Source: Gari tellinella (lineage: Eukaryota > Mollusca > Bivalvia > Cardiida > Psammobiidae). Taken from it: a stretch of 64,000 nt of DNA. This document shows, in pieces, positions 31,584-42,499 of this stretch. The notes under the pieces were generated by a model. The model saw nothing but the letters and a program-made list of their open reading frames with translations. It had not been told where the DNA came from and did not search any database. Numbering within the stretch: position 1 is the stretch's first letter; each line of letters starts with the position of its first letter. Position numbers and translations under genes: made by a program. Where the stretch lies: assembly GCA_922989275.2 (NCBI GenBank), contig OV277868.1, forward strand, positions 49,164,216 through 49,228,215, in the 5' to 3' direction.

Positions 31584-31696
31584 TTAAAGCAAGCCGGAAA
31601 GGCAATCTGCAGACGAAACTCACGCCTCTATGCAGTTTTCGTATGCATAATTTGTTGTCAGCAATTCCTCAAACGTAAATCTAGGAAACAGGATCA

Positions 31697-31776
31697 ACGT
31701 GTCAAATGGTTTGGATCTAGATGAGACACCGGGTTACCCGGCGTCTCATCTGGATCCAAACAATTTGCAACAGTTG
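31697..31776. repeat. Solo palindromic core
   Basis: CAAATGGTTTGGATCTAGAT and ATCTGGATCCAAACAATTTG arms around GAGACACCGGGTTACCCGGCGTCTC, nearly perfect. Confidence 0.65.
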
Positions 31777-31829
31777 AATCTATCATTAATTCCCACACAG
31801 CATATTGAAGGTTTTACACTTTAAGAAAA

Positions 31830-33489
31830 ATGCGAATTATGAAGCTTGTAATGATAATCTTACCTTGTGTAATTACAAGACTGGATACGAGCGCAAACGA
31901 CAAGAAGAATTGTAACCAATGTCGACATAACGTTCCCATGTTTCAATACCTGTATCAGAATCGATATAATTACGTTGGACAGGCGCGTAGCTACCTGTAC
32001 GCAAAAAACGCAACTGCGTACACATTGTCCGCAAATATAGTAAAACTGAAAAGTCTAAAAATGCAATAAAAATCGTAGGGGGTAGGGGTAGAGATCAAAG
32101 GCTTGAAGAAAAGCTGTCAGAAAAAAAACGTTATCCTAGAATTTTGAGTCAAATTTTTACATAGTCTTTGAATACGGAAAACGCCCTCAGAACGCACCTG
32201 AGACCATCTAGGATTAAAAATTTCCCGGGGAGCATGCCCCCGGACCCCTCTAGAGTAAGGGTTTTAAACCAATCAGACGGGGTAAGAATAAGAGATGAAT
32301 GGCCGGGACACGCGCAAAAATATATAAAGATACAATTTATGTTATGGGGGAATCGAATTTTACATATAGATTAAAGAATGCTGTTGCCAGATGGTATGTT
32401 TCTGTTTAACCCGTTTTGATTGCTCGAAATGCCCTGAGAACCCACCAAAGCCATATCCTTAGCAAGCCTCAAAGATTTTGTACACTTAACACAGACACTA
32501 CCAGACTAGTTTTGAGCTCATTTTCTGAATAAACACTACACTCTGACATCTCAAAACTACTCTGACGTGTCAACACGAAACCGAAAGTGACAATATAATT
32601 TTAGAAGCGCTATATTTAAATCGCGTTCCGGCACGCAATACCCAAACGACTTAAAAAAATAGGATCTTGAGCTCAGTTTTAGCTTTGTGAGCTTTGTGTT
32701 GACATGTCAGTGTTACTGAATTCCAGCATGAGTGCTTTTATTACGGGTTTTGACAAAAAGGTCGCGTACATTTTAAACCGAAAGTAGAAAGATGGACCGT
32801 TTTGGCCCCTCTGGCATTCGCATTTTTCCAATCTTGCAAATTTGTGTCTGGATCCATTTTCGATGCTGCCTGAAAGTGTCACATTTTGCAGGAGACCATT
32901 GATATTCTAGAAATAGGAAGAGCCGAACCTGACCTTTCAGAAAAGTCTTCCAACGTGATGTGCGAATCATAACTTTTTCATTCTACGGAAGCCAAAATGT
33001 GCCATAAACGTCAAAACGTTTTAATACGTTATGGGCGTGGAAAGGATATATATAGGAATATTTTTCACCGGAGGAGCATACCACATTCGAAGTAAGAGTG
33101 CGTTCACCAAATGAATTAAATTTGCCCCCTCAATCACAGTTTGCTTCATACGGGCCTGCTTTCAAATAGCATGTTATCAAAACGGAACATTTATGTAAGT
33201 GGTTCTGTTGCAGATCTGAATGTTACTCATTGTCGGTTTGAAATTAACATCCATGATTTTGTCGTGACGTCAATGTCGTTTATTTTTTATTTATTTTTTT
33301 GCATAGATTTATGTACTTTAATGCTTTTTTTGAAGGCGGGAAATGCCCTCAGAACGCACCAGAGACCATCTAGAAATAAAAATGTCCCGGGGGAGCATGC
33401 CCCCGGACCCCCCTAGTATAGGACTGCGTACACTTCCTAATTGGTCTAGCTGCGCCCCTGTTGGATGCGCCAGTGTTAAGACAAAATAA
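31830..33489 (+). pseudogene. Small secreted-peptide-like ORF split by a hAT element
   Basis: The ATG at 31830 opens MRIMKLVMIILPCVITRLDT, a plausible signal peptide, followed by NCNQC and a Tyr/Asn/Gln-rich stretch up to VG. The hAT element begins at 31980. Past it, after the repeated TTGGA, the same frame gives eight more codons and a TAA at 33487. Excluding the insert and one TTGGA copy leaves an ORF of roughly 60 codons with three Cys in the mature part. No family is recognised. The ORF is short, so a chance signal-like start is possible. Confidence 0.35.
31980..33460. mobile_element. Non-autonomous hAT-like element
   Basis: The ends are CAGGCGCGTAGCTACC and GGTCTAGCTGCGCCCCTG, imperfect inverted repeats of the common hAT type CAGGGGCGTAGCTA. 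TTGGA flanks both sides as a partial target duplication (8 bp expected, 5 exact). Near each end is the subterminal motif CCGGGGGAGCATGCCCCCGG (32222-32250, 33385-33412), with CCCTCAGAACGCACC beside it. There is no transposase. Confidence 0.72.
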
Positions 33490-34184
33490 TAAATATATAC
33501 CAGTAAGGAGGTTACACAGAATGTCTACCTATGAGCGCTACCTGATAATCAATATCAAAGTCACCATGACATGTGGAGTCGGTGCGTACGTACTTATGTT
33601 TAACTCATTGGACCATAGCGACGCACATACTCGTAATTTGCAATAGTGCACCTTAGTGCAGCATATTTGTGAAAAAAGTGTTCAGTTGTTGATAAAAGCA
33701 TCAAACTTTCCACAAAGGTAGCTTATAACCTACTTATTTAAAAATGATAGAGACCCCATTTGAAAAATTCAAAATGGCCGCCATTTTCCAAGATGGCCGC
33801 CACCAGGCCGCCACATCGAAAGGAGTTTGAGTATCTTCTCTTTAAAAGATAATTATATCACCATTTTTCTCTAAATTGATGTCTTATAGCCTACGATTTA
33901 TCTAAGATGGAAATTATAAGGAAAATTTCAAAATATCTCACTGTTTTCAAAATGGCCGCCACATTTTGAGTGTTTTCGAACACCTTTTCCCCCAAATATG
34001 CTGCACGTGCAGCATATTTCTGCAGGTTTTGGACGAAAGTGTTCAGATGTGGGTAAAAGCAACAAATTTGTCCCATTGGTAGTTTAGGGTCGAATTATTA
34101 AAATATGATAGAGACTCATTTTTTAAAATTCAAAATGGCCACCATTTTACTGATGCCCGCCAAGGTGTATCAAAATATGATAAT
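33490..34184. repeat. Tandem repeat with AAAATGGCCGCCATTTT
   Basis: Two degenerate units of about 355 bp, each with GTGCAGCATATTT..., AAAGTGTTCAG, ATGATAGAGACYC and AAATTCAAAATGGCCGCC. Related to the array at 24170. Confidence 0.6.
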
Positions 34185-34520
34185 TATCAACTTGTCAATT
34201 TTAAGTTGTTTCAAAATATACTAAATTCTATTTATTTATGTGAAACTCATGTATTATTGAATCATTTGAAATAAAAAAGATGGTTCAATTGAAAAGAATC
34301 CAAAATGGCCCTATTTCAAAGATGGCTGACGTTTTTAACAAAAATCTGAAAAATTACCTTATGTGCAGCATTACAACTCTTATTTTTCATGGTACATCAA
34401 TCTTATATAATTTGGTTATCTTATAAGATATTTCAATAATGCATATATTAAGATATCGATGTTAACTCTTTTATATCTGATGGGCTGCATCATGACACTT
34501 TCACTATTTCAGACATCATT
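34185..34520 (+). repeat. Left arm of a 0.33-kb inverted repeat
   Basis: Matches the reverse complement of 35455-35785. Shared landmarks are TTTCAAAGATGGCTGACG, TATGTGCAGCATTACAA, CTTATAAGATATTTC and GACACTTTCACTATTTCAGA. Confidence 0.7.
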
Positions 34521-34544
34521 TTACGCGCAAATGGATTATTTAAC

Positions 34545-35010
34545 GTGCAGGCTGCTCAGGGGCAATATCCACATTAGTGGGCCCCCGTCAAGGTAGATGG
34601 CTTGCTGGACGCATGGTAGTTCTTACACCTGATCTCCATGTGTGTGTGTCTCTCTCTTTCTCTCTCTCTCTCGGTTCAATTCCAGAGAGGTTCACATCTC
34701 TGCAACCCCTCTCTGTCAACTGTTCCACGTCATTCTAGGCCTTCCAGCACCACGTGTGCCAGCAACATATGTGTTACAGGATGCATTCAATGCCCCGCTG
34801 GATCTCTCCATGTGGCTGTACCACATCAGCTTTCTTTCCTTTAGGCTGATGTCTAGGTCATCCAGGCCAAGCTGCACCAGGAGCTTGTTCGACCTGGTGT
34901 TAGCTATGTTCTGTGGCTTGATGTTGCAGATTTGCCTGAACATAGCACCATCATTTCACAGGAGATGGAAATTTGGCTTTGACAGTTGCCATGTCTCGCT
35001 TGCGTGAAGC
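34545..35010 (-). pseudogene. LINE ORF2 C-terminal remnant
   Basis: The minus strand shows MFRQICNIKPQNIANTRSNK, LVQLGLDDLDISLKERKLMW, YSHMERSSGA and GTRGAGRPRMTW, the tail region of a LINE ORF2. Upstream, HASETWQLSKPNF is the usual xETW block in another frame. Downstream, GPTNVDIAPEQPA resumes near 34545. A CT/GA microsatellite at about 34648-34676 interrupts it. It is truncated and frameshifted. Confidence 0.75.
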
Positions 35011-35214
35011 ATCACACTCCTAACACAAGTGATGTATACTCAGCCACGTGTCTTGTATGAGAGATGGCGTTAAATTGAATAACACACATACACATACATC
35101 TAGACATTGTATTGGGATTTATAAAGCAATTGTTTCACAAACAGATTGCCTGCTTTAATCACCAGATAGGAGTTTCAATACTCTTATCATGTGTTTGGAC
35201 AGCTTCATGATTTT

Positions 35215-35526
35215 GTGCATTTAGCTTTAGTCACAGTCACAGCTACACTAACATTTGCGCAGTGCGGTACACAATCCATCAGCAGCAACATATTTGCTTC
35301 ATCCCCTGCACCCCTTTTCAACATCACATCCCCACTTCAAGAAATCGAGGCACGTTTCTGAAGCTTGAGGAAGTAATGTCCATGTTGGCTCCCACATTTG
35401 ATCAGCTCTGCGTAACCATCCCAATGGGGAGGGATCTGGAAGGTCATTTATTGTGCGTAAAATGATGTCTGAAATAGTGAAAGTGTCATGATGCATCCCA
35501 TACGATATAAAATAGTTAACATCCAT
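35215..35526 (-). pseudogene. Cys-rich domain remnant, unknown element
   Basis: The minus strand reads DLPDPSPLGWLRRADQMWEP, TLLPQASETCLDFLKWGCDV, EKGCRG, a stop, then SKYVAADGLCTALRKC and CSCDCD. The Trp-rich lead-in with GC-x-KGC and LCTALxKC resembles Cys-rich modules widespread near invertebrate mobile elements. It has two in-frame stops. The function is unknown and the comparison is from memory of motif style. Confidence 0.45.
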
Positions 35527-35785
35527 ATCTTAATATATGCAATATAGAAATATCTTATAAGAAAACCAAAATATATGAAGATTTATGCATGCAAATAAGA
35601 ATTGTAATGCTGCACATAAGGTAATTTTTTCAGATTTTGTAAAACGTCAGCCATCTTTGAAATGGCAGCCATATTGGGTTCTTTTCAATTCAAACATCTA
35701 TTATATTTGAAATGATTCGATAATAAATTGATTTTCACAAAAATAAATACAATTTAGTATATTTTGAAACACCTTAAGATTGAAA
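35455..35785 (-). repeat. Right arm of the 0.33-kb inverted repeat
   Basis: The inverted partner of 34185-34520. The two arms enclose the LINE and Cys-rich remnants and may be the ends of a composite element. Confidence 0.7.
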
Positions 35786-36867
35786 AGCACGCTTAGTCGC
35801 TTACCCTATACAAACAGTGTAGATTTATAGAAGGAGCCCTTTTGTCCAGGTCTGCATTGGTTTTCATATTGTACAAGTATCGTTTAAAATGATCCTAACA
35901 TTAGCAACTATTTTGAGTAAAATCACTGGATTGCGTCCCTTAAAGACCTAGTAAAGAAGCCGAAATTCTCCCTTTATTTCAATACATGACAGATAATATA
36001 TCCTTTCCCTTGGCAGTTTTATGATACCGCGCAATTAAACGCACCGGGGGGTCACCCGATGATAATGCTACGATCGGTAATTTCCGTAGGATTAACGAGT
36101 GTAACAGCTTGAAATCATGAAATATAGTGTAATTCAACTTAAAAAATACTGTACAAGACACTAATCTATTTTTCTGAAATTTATATCATTAGAAAGAGCA
36201 ATGTTTTCTCAATTTACTCATAATGGGGCGGATATTTGATTTTGATAAATAAATTGCTTTTAAGATTCAAGAAAGGTACAACCCTCCCACTTTTTTGCAT
36301 ATTCGTATAAGAATATATAGGCAGCACTTTACTGTTTAAATAATCAAAAAAATACTGTTGAAGATGAAATATTATCTCAAAACAAAATATACCATCATAA
36401 AGTGTAGATTTAGACCATTCAACTCATAACGGGGCAGATATTGTGATTGGAACAATAATGGTTTTATTGCAGTTACAAAAAAAATTCCTTATATATTCTA
36501 TGTAACCTAAATTTATAGCTTCTTGCTGGAAAGTCGCTATCGGCTTATTTTTCAAGGGGAGTAACTCCCTCGATTAAGCCAGGCATTTCACCAAAATAGT
36601 CCCTATTGATAGCCAAAATTGGGTTAGACTTAATTGGATACTGGAATTGTCCATTTAAAATATAGGGGGTTGAATGAGTTTACTATGCCCCTGTAAATAG
36701 TGTATTGGTCGACTTGTAGTTACAAAACAGGAACTTGATGCTTGTTGCCCGTTTTATAAAACTTCGTATACGGTTCAATGTGTTCAATAGCTCAGTATAT
36801 AACCAGAGTCTACATTGAATTTGTATATCAGACTACTTTCATAATCATCAATATTTTGTCATTACTA
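35786..36867. other. No gene recognised
   Basis: A+T-rich DNA with a GC island around 36030-36080 (GCACCGGGGGGTCACCCGAT). A partial D-like tail (GTTAGACTTAATTGGATACT, then GGGGGTTGAATGAG) lies near 36625-36680. No ORF or exon is supported. Confidence 0.4.
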
Positions 36868-37105
36868 TACGGTTCTCCATCTCTTCAACGACACCCAATG
36901 GGAGACAAATATTAAGTGTGTTGTTAGGAGGGAGTTGTTATGGGGGACTGGCTTTTATTTGCAAACAGCTTAAATCCAGATCATTTGGATTCAAGCTGTT
37001 TGTCACCCGTCATTAAATTAATTCTATCAACATATCCACTTATATGTAACTTTGAGAAAAACAGCAGACAACAATTTTAAACAGACGACATCGCAGCAGT
37101 ATTTT

Positions 37106-38069
37106 TTTCGGCGGAGCTGACTGGTTTCTATTTAGACACACTTTCTATTTGGCCACACATTTCAACCAATTATATTTGATCAGAAATTTAGAATTAAGAG
37201 CACCTGTTGAAACTGAATAGTCTGATTGGATAGTAGCCAGGGCTCCAGATAAGGGAATTATTTCAAAACTTAAAATCTTTATTTGTGCATTAAACCCTGT
37301 GGTGTCACTATACATTTGAATTGTCTCTTCGAGACAAACAAAATGAGTGGTTACACCATAGGGTTTGGTGCTGAAAGGAGTGAAAAAATGTGATTTGTTT
37401 AGTTTACTCCCTCTTATCTGGAGCCCTGTAGGCTGGTCTATGTCCAATTACAGTTTTACCAGATGTGGACTGTGAGTGTAAACTTTAGAGATACAGACTG
37501 CACTGTGTACTACACACTGGGATGATGCAATTATACTTCTATTTTAAGATATGACATCTGAATTTTTTTTATAGATATACAGAGGAAGCTAGGTGTTTTG
37601 TAATTGTTTACTACCAATTTGTTTGAATTGTTAACTATTTGTACACATTTTAATACCATACATTAAAAGCAATATTATATATAAAATTAATAGCCTCAAG
37701 TGAGTTAAACACAATCGTGTTGTTTCATCATTATTTACAAGAGTGAAGTTCAGCAGACTGTTGTATCTGTACATTTGTGTATGCTATAGTTTGTTTCAAG
37801 AAACTCTATGAATGAAGTTTGATATATAGAACAATAGATTAATGTGAGGATCTCCTACCAGTAGCTAGGATATGAGTTAAATTATTGTTCTGTTTTGCAT
37901 TTCTGTACATGATAGTTTTGCATTTTAAATAAAAGTTACTGTTTCAATTTGTTTTTCTTTTCAATCCGAAAACCTCAATTTCATTTAATTTTGCACACCC
38001 ATGCATCTATATAGCCTTAGTTCAACCACTCATTCCGCCGAATATCTTTTTTAAAGATATTTCTTGTTT
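37106..38069 (-). mobile_element. Repeat F, copy 2
   Basis: The inverted counterpart of 11905-12861. It starts after TTTTTTTCGGCGGAGCTG and ends with TCCGCCGAATATC and AAGATATTTCTTG. It contains a G element. Confidence 0.72.
37238..37428. mobile_element. MITE G nested in F (copy 2)
   Basis: CAGGGCTCCAGATAAGGGAA on the left and CTCTTATCTGGAGCCCTG on the right. The length and central TCTCTTCGAGACAAAC match copy 1. Both F copies carry G at the same place, so G entered F before the copies separated. Confidence 0.7.
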
Positions 38070-38299
38070 ATAGCGTTTTAGAAATAATTGTCCTGTTTAG
38101 GGAACTGTGGCAGGGGTCGTCGTAAAGAGGGGTCGTTGTTGGTAGCACGGTTGTAAAGGGGGGGGGGGGGGGGGAGTTGGAACTGTACTTTCATAGTCAG
38201 AGTATTTTGTCGGTATTATACTAATATTGCTGACGACTGTTTTAAAGCAGGCGCTGTGATGAAGGGGTTAACACATTCAACCTTAGCGACGAGTATATA

Positions 38300-38395
38300 G
38301 GTATTATAACAGATTTGTATTGCTACGAAGTCAGTGTATATAGTGAGAAAAACAGTTGCCTTCGTAGCAATACAAATTTGTTATAATACCAATAT
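38300..38395. repeat. Hairpin repeat L, copy 2
   Basis: GGTATTATAACAGATTTGTA, TTGCTACGAAGTC and complementary ACAAATTTGTTATAATACC. The arms match better than in copy 1. Confidence 0.7.
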
Positions 38396-38429
38396 AGGTT
38401 GTCGTGGAGAAACATTTCATCGTAATACC

Positions 38430-38581
38430 TAGTTAGCCTCCCGTGTTATCAGGGTCTACACTGTTTGACATATCCACTTATCCAAATATATTATTAAAAT
38501 CAAACCAAATAGTCCAAAATGGACTAGACTTACTTTGAAATTAGAATTGTCCCTTAAAAATTTCAGGGGTCAATGAGTTAA
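38430..38581. mobile_element. MITE D, partial
   Basis: GTTATCAGGGTCTACACTGT, GGACTAGACTTACTTTGAAA and TTCAGGGGTCAATGAGTTAA are D landmarks. Only one arm of the core is present. Confidence 0.55.
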
Positions 38582-38623
38582 CAATTATCCTGTAAAACGC
38601 TACATTTACTGCTATTTCCAAGC

Positions 38624-38980
38624 AGTTTGTACCCAGATCAGACGCCGCGCAATGCAGCGTCTGATCTGGGTACAAACTGTTTCTTTGAGTGTCTTAAACA
38701 AAAAATGCATTTATAGGTCTTGAAAGAATATTTTGTCGCAGACGACACTTTCAAAGCAGACAATACAACGACAGGAGAAGGCTTTCACTCTGAATAACGT
38801 CATAAAGCGCGTTTGCAAACAGTTTGGATCCCGCGTAACGCGGCGTCTGATCAGGAACCAAACTCTTTGACACTCGTATTGAAGTTTTGTCAGTCATATT
38901 GCCTGAAAACTTACTTTGAAACGATATTGCAGACAACAAAATTGAAGCAGACGACAAGGAAACGGTGAAGCGGTAAAAAA
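38624..38980. mobile_element. Two adjacent MITE A copies
   Basis: The first core (about 38624-38686) pairs GTTTGTACCCAGATCAGACG with GTCTGATCTGGGTACAAACT, a covarying GTACCC/GGGTAC variant. The second (38777-38980) has CTTTCACTCTGAATAACGTC, a deleted left arm (GTTTGGATCCCGCGTAACGC) and the tail ACGGTGAAGCGGTAAA. Confidence 0.65.
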
Positions 38981-39096
38981 CTCCCAAAATATTTGGCAGT
39001 GAAAGGGTAAACGTGTCTATTTCATTATTTTACAAATTCCTAAAATGTTTCAAAATGTTAGACACTCATATCACATGCTTCTTTAGGCACACCTGC

Positions 39097-39270
39097 TTAA
39101 CCCTTTCACTCTCAATGACGTCAAAAAGCACGTTTGCAAACAGTTTGGATCCTGATTAGACGCCGCGTAACACTGGTTTTGAAATTTCCTCAGCCATACT
39201 GCCTTAAATTTAAAACGATATTGCAGACGACAATATTGAAGCAAACGATAATGAAACGGTGAAGGGGTAA
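39097..39270. mobile_element. MITE A, partial core
   Basis: TTAACCCTTTCACTCTCAAT to ACGGTGAAGGGGTAA. The right arm of the core is deleted after GACGCCGCGTAACAC. Confidence 0.6.
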
Positions 39271-39321
39271 AATCTCACGATTAGTTTGGAAGCGAAAGAG
39301 TTTCACCACCGAAGTCATCTA

Positions 39322-39535
39322 TTAACCCTTAGCCCGCCAAATAAATTGTCGTCTGCTATATTTCTCGTCTGCTTCATGTTTCAAAGTGCTTCAAAGTTGC
39401 TCAAAATTGCTGAAAATGTTGTCCGAGTGTCAAACAGCTTGGATCCGGATGAGACGCCGAGTTATTCGGCGTCTCATCCGGATCCAAGCTGTTTGCATAT
39501 GGAGCTATAGTCGTGAGTGGCAGGCTAAGGGTTAA
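39322..39535. mobile_element. MITE A2, second complete copy
   Basis: The inverted counterpart of 14689-14896. Ends TTAACCCTTAGCCCGCCA and GGCAGGCTAAGGGTTAA. The core at 39431-39495 has the same GGATCCGGATGAGACGCC arm with one mismatch near the centre. Confidence 0.8.
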
Positions 39536-39779
39536 AATGTGTCTTTGCAAACAGTTTTTATTCAGACCAGGTCTGCTTATTTCCTGTAAAACCTCATTTG
39601 AAAAATAGAAATACAGCACGTTTTTTTTTCTGACAGGGCCTTTTTCGAGAAAAGTTTCAATTTTTAGTAAACAGGAATATTTTGCTTTTATATAAATATA
39701 TAAATATGTTTTCTATATATTCAAGTAAATTGTACAGACAATATTAGATATTGTCCAAATAAAAATATTTCATGAAATA

Positions 39780-40131
39780 TTTACTGGAAAATGGGAGACA
39801 GAGATTGTGTGTGTTGTTCGGAGGAAGTTGTTATAGGGAGGAACATTGGCTTACTCTTTCAAACAACTTGAATCCAGATCAGACGTAACGCGGCGTCTGA
39901 TCTGAATTCAAGCTGGTTTTTTTTTTCACTCGTCATAATGTGTTTTTCTGTCCAAATGACCAGTATGTGACTTTGAAGACCCCCCCCCCCCCAGCATACG
40001 ACCATTTTAGCAGGTGATATTGCAGCAGTTAAAGGGTTGGACACAATTGTATTGTTTGGAGAACAGCGACACGCGTTGTTGTAAGGAGAGAATCGTTGTT
40101 CAGAGGGCCGTTGTATAGAGAGGGAACACTG
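39780..40131. mobile_element. MITE B, left-decayed
   Basis: TTGTGTGTGTTGTTCGGAGG, core near 39863-39917 (TTGAATCCAGATCAGACGTA; CGGCGTCTGATCTGAATTCA), a C-run at about 39980 and right end TATAGAGAGGGAACACTG. Confidence 0.6.
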
Positions 40132-40142
40132 AATTTAACTCG

Positions 40143-41200
40143 TCTCTAGCAGATCGTTGCTTTAAGGGTGTATCAATGTCATGAGCCATTTTTTTCAAAG
40201 TATTAAACTTTTTGTCTATCATTGTTTTTTTGAAAGATCTATTTATGATGAATGAAAAAATTAAAAAAAATATATATGGTGGTGTCCTTTTTTTTGAGCT
40301 ACAGCGATTTGAAAAAGGTATGTCAAATTTGGATTTTTTTCCTCAAATTTTACCCATTCAGAGTACAAGCTTCAGTAAAATCTATTTCAAAACAAAACAA
40401 AAATGTTAATTTGGGTTTTCTTAATTTATTTCATGTCTATGGTGGTATGTTCACATATATAAACCAAATTTAGACAAATCAGGCACCAGGTTTGAACAAT
40501 ATGGATCCTTGAATATCAAAAATATGCTTTATATAGGGCATAATTTTATTAGATTTTTTATTTTATGAAAAAAAGTAAAAAAGTTTGAAAATGAAATAGT
40601 TCTAGTATTTAACTTTTTCTTATATTCTACCAGATGAAAGCCCATACTAAGGCAGTTCAAAATATGAAAAGAAATTGAAAGGTCAGTGTTGAAAATTTTG
40701 AGTTATTAAAGTAAAAATAGTTATCGCCCCTTACAAAATTTACAAAAAAGTACCATATCGATGATATTTAGAGCTTTATAAATTTCACATTTGGTGCCTT
40801 TTTTTCTTAAATTAGTTTTTGTATGAAGAAATACTACCATAGGTAGGAAATAAATAACACAAAACCAAATTATCATATTTGTTTTCATTTAAAATGGATT
40901 TTATTGAAGCGGGCTGTTTGAAAAGGACAAAATAAGAGGAAGTGGGTGGGGTAAATTTTACATGGCCGTAGAGCCAACTGTTGTTCCCCAAAATGTACAC
41001 TTTTTCTATTTTTTCATTCATCTTAAATAGCTCTTCAATACAAAACCATCATAGAGTGTTTTCATATACTTTGAAAAGTTCCCAAATTCATGACATTGAT
41101 ACACCCTTAAGCAGGCTGAAAGTAAAGCAGAATGTTAAGGCACATTCTGGTTTACTTTTAACCTGTTTTAAGTAGTGAGTGGAACAGACTATTGAGTAAT
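40143..41200. mobile_element. MITE E interrupted by element J
   Basis: CTCTAGCAGATCGTTGC on the left and AAGCAGGCTGAAAGTAAAGC on the right are E sequence, with TTAA at both junctions. This is the second independent J-in-E insertion in the window. Confidence 0.65.
40166..41106 (-). mobile_element. Element J, copy 2 (941 bp)
   Basis: The same length and ends as copy 1 (GGGTGTATCAATGTCATGA; TCATGACATTGATACACCC), inverted relative to it, with TTAA at 40162-40165 and 41107-41110. The short open stretches in it mirror those in copy 1 and are not genes. Confidence 0.82.
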
Positions 41201-41659
41201 GGTTAAATATAACTTTGAAATAATTCTTTACGCAGCGTTTTCTTAAATAGGTCACGTGATGACGTGTAGGAGTTAAAGCAAACGATAAAATCACTAATAT
41301 AGACCCTTTCACTGTCAAGGTCGAATATACTGAAAATTGCAAAAAAAGAGGTTTAGATTCTTATCAGACGCTGCATAACGCGGTGTCTAATAAGGATAAA
41401 GACTAATTGACATTTATATCAATGTTTCGTAAAAAGCATATAAATTCAAATTTTATAAATAAAAGCATACGGAAAATATTTATAAGCGGACAATAATATA
41501 GCAGTGAAATGGTTAACATATAAGGGTGATATTTTAACAATTATTCTATTGGTTTTAGTACAATGTAGTTGTATCCACGTCCGGGTATTTTAGAAGCTTT
41601 TCCATGACACCCGCCTACACAAAAACCCAACAGTCAAACCTGTATTAACCAAACGCACT
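41201..41659. mobile_element. Decayed MITE A and A+T-rich DNA
   Basis: At about 41303-41516, ACCCTTTCACTGTCAAGGTC, core TTCTTATCAGACGCTGCATA with ACGCGGTGTCTAATAAGGAT, and an end CAGTGAAATGGTTAA. The rest is unassigned. Confidence 0.5.
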
Positions 41660-41830
41660 ACAGTCGAACTTCGATGTATCGAACTCGCTTAACTCGAATT
41701 ATCTAATATTTCGACACATGAATTGCATAATTGCATGCTCGGTTATGTCGAACACACCCATATTTAAAAGTTAAAACGTGGCTGAGCCACGTTTTAAAGC
41801 CGCATTGTGTTTTTGAGAAACCTGCATAAA
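41660..41830. repeat. Repeat K, left part
   Basis: AGTCGAACTTCGATGTATCG, AACTCGCTTAACTCGAAT and a hairpin AAAACGTGGCTGAGCCACGTTTT. Related pieces lie at 19655, 43720-43788 with 45702-45760, and 57606-57697. Confidence 0.55.
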
Positions 41831-41992
41831 ACGGTTGTTTGGGGTCCCATTTGAACTACGTGGGACGTGATTCTTTCACAAAAACCGGCTTTATCAAAGA
41901 AATTCACTTTTTACATTTTATTTATAATATTTTGGTGCTGCACAAATTAAAAAGCCTCCCTTGTGAATGGAAAGAAGGACAACTCTGTAAAT

Positions 41993-42193
41993 ACAGGGCT
42001 CCAGATAACGGAAGTATTTCGAAAACTAAAATCTTTATTTCTGCTTTTAAACCCAATGTTGTCATACTCATTAAAATTGTCTCGAAGAGACGGTTTAATC
42101 AGTAGTAACACCATAGCATTCGGTGCTGAAATGAGTGAGAAAATGTTAGATTAGTTCAGATTACTCTCGCTTACATCTATAGCTGGAGCACTG
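41993..42193. mobile_element. MITE G solo copy
   Basis: CAGGGCTCCAGATAACGGAA on the left and CTATAGCTGGAGCACTG on the right; TCTCGAAGAGACGG in the centre. Confidence 0.65.
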
Positions 42194-42205
42194 AAAATGA
42201 CCCTG

Positions 42206-42415
42206 TTAACCCTTATCTGCTGCTCAGACGTCTGCTTTGACATTGTCGTGTGCAAAATGTGTTCAGTTTAGATTTATGCATTGTTTTAATTAAACAAACC
42301 TTAAGACGAATGTCAAACAGTTTGGACCCAGGTGAGACGCCGCGTTATGTGGCGTCTTTTTAGATTCAAATAGTTTGTAAACTCCATAAAGTTACGACCA
42401 GTAGGCACAGGGTTA
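42206..42415. mobile_element. MITE A, decayed core
   Basis: TTAACCCTTATCTGCTGCTC to GGCACAGGGTTAA. Core CAGTTTGGACCCAGGTGAGA with an altered right arm. Confidence 0.55.
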
Positions 42416-42499
42416 AACACTATGAGATCTAATAACAACGTGTACATATTATCACGGTGGGTAAACGATTTTAAACAACTACGGAGAATCTATACCTTG

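Larger units (their letters stand above)
36868..38190. mobile_element. MITE B split by repeat F
   Basis: The left part (36868-37105) has TCTCCATCTCTTCAACGACA and a truncated core (CAAACAGCTTAAATCCAGAT; GGATTCAAGCTGTTTG). The right part (38080-38190) has ATAATTGTCCTGTTTAGGGA and a pure G-run after GGTTGTAAAG. Compare the uninterrupted copy at 28403. Confidence 0.65.

Noticed and set aside
11905..41106. F, T, A2, X and J each occur as an inverted pair, suggesting one giant inverted duplication of the window.
   Set aside because: Pair midpoints differ widely (about 22.4, 25.0, 25.0, 27.1 and 29.4 kb), and the order on the right is T, F, A2, J, not the mirror image. Independent insertions explain it better.
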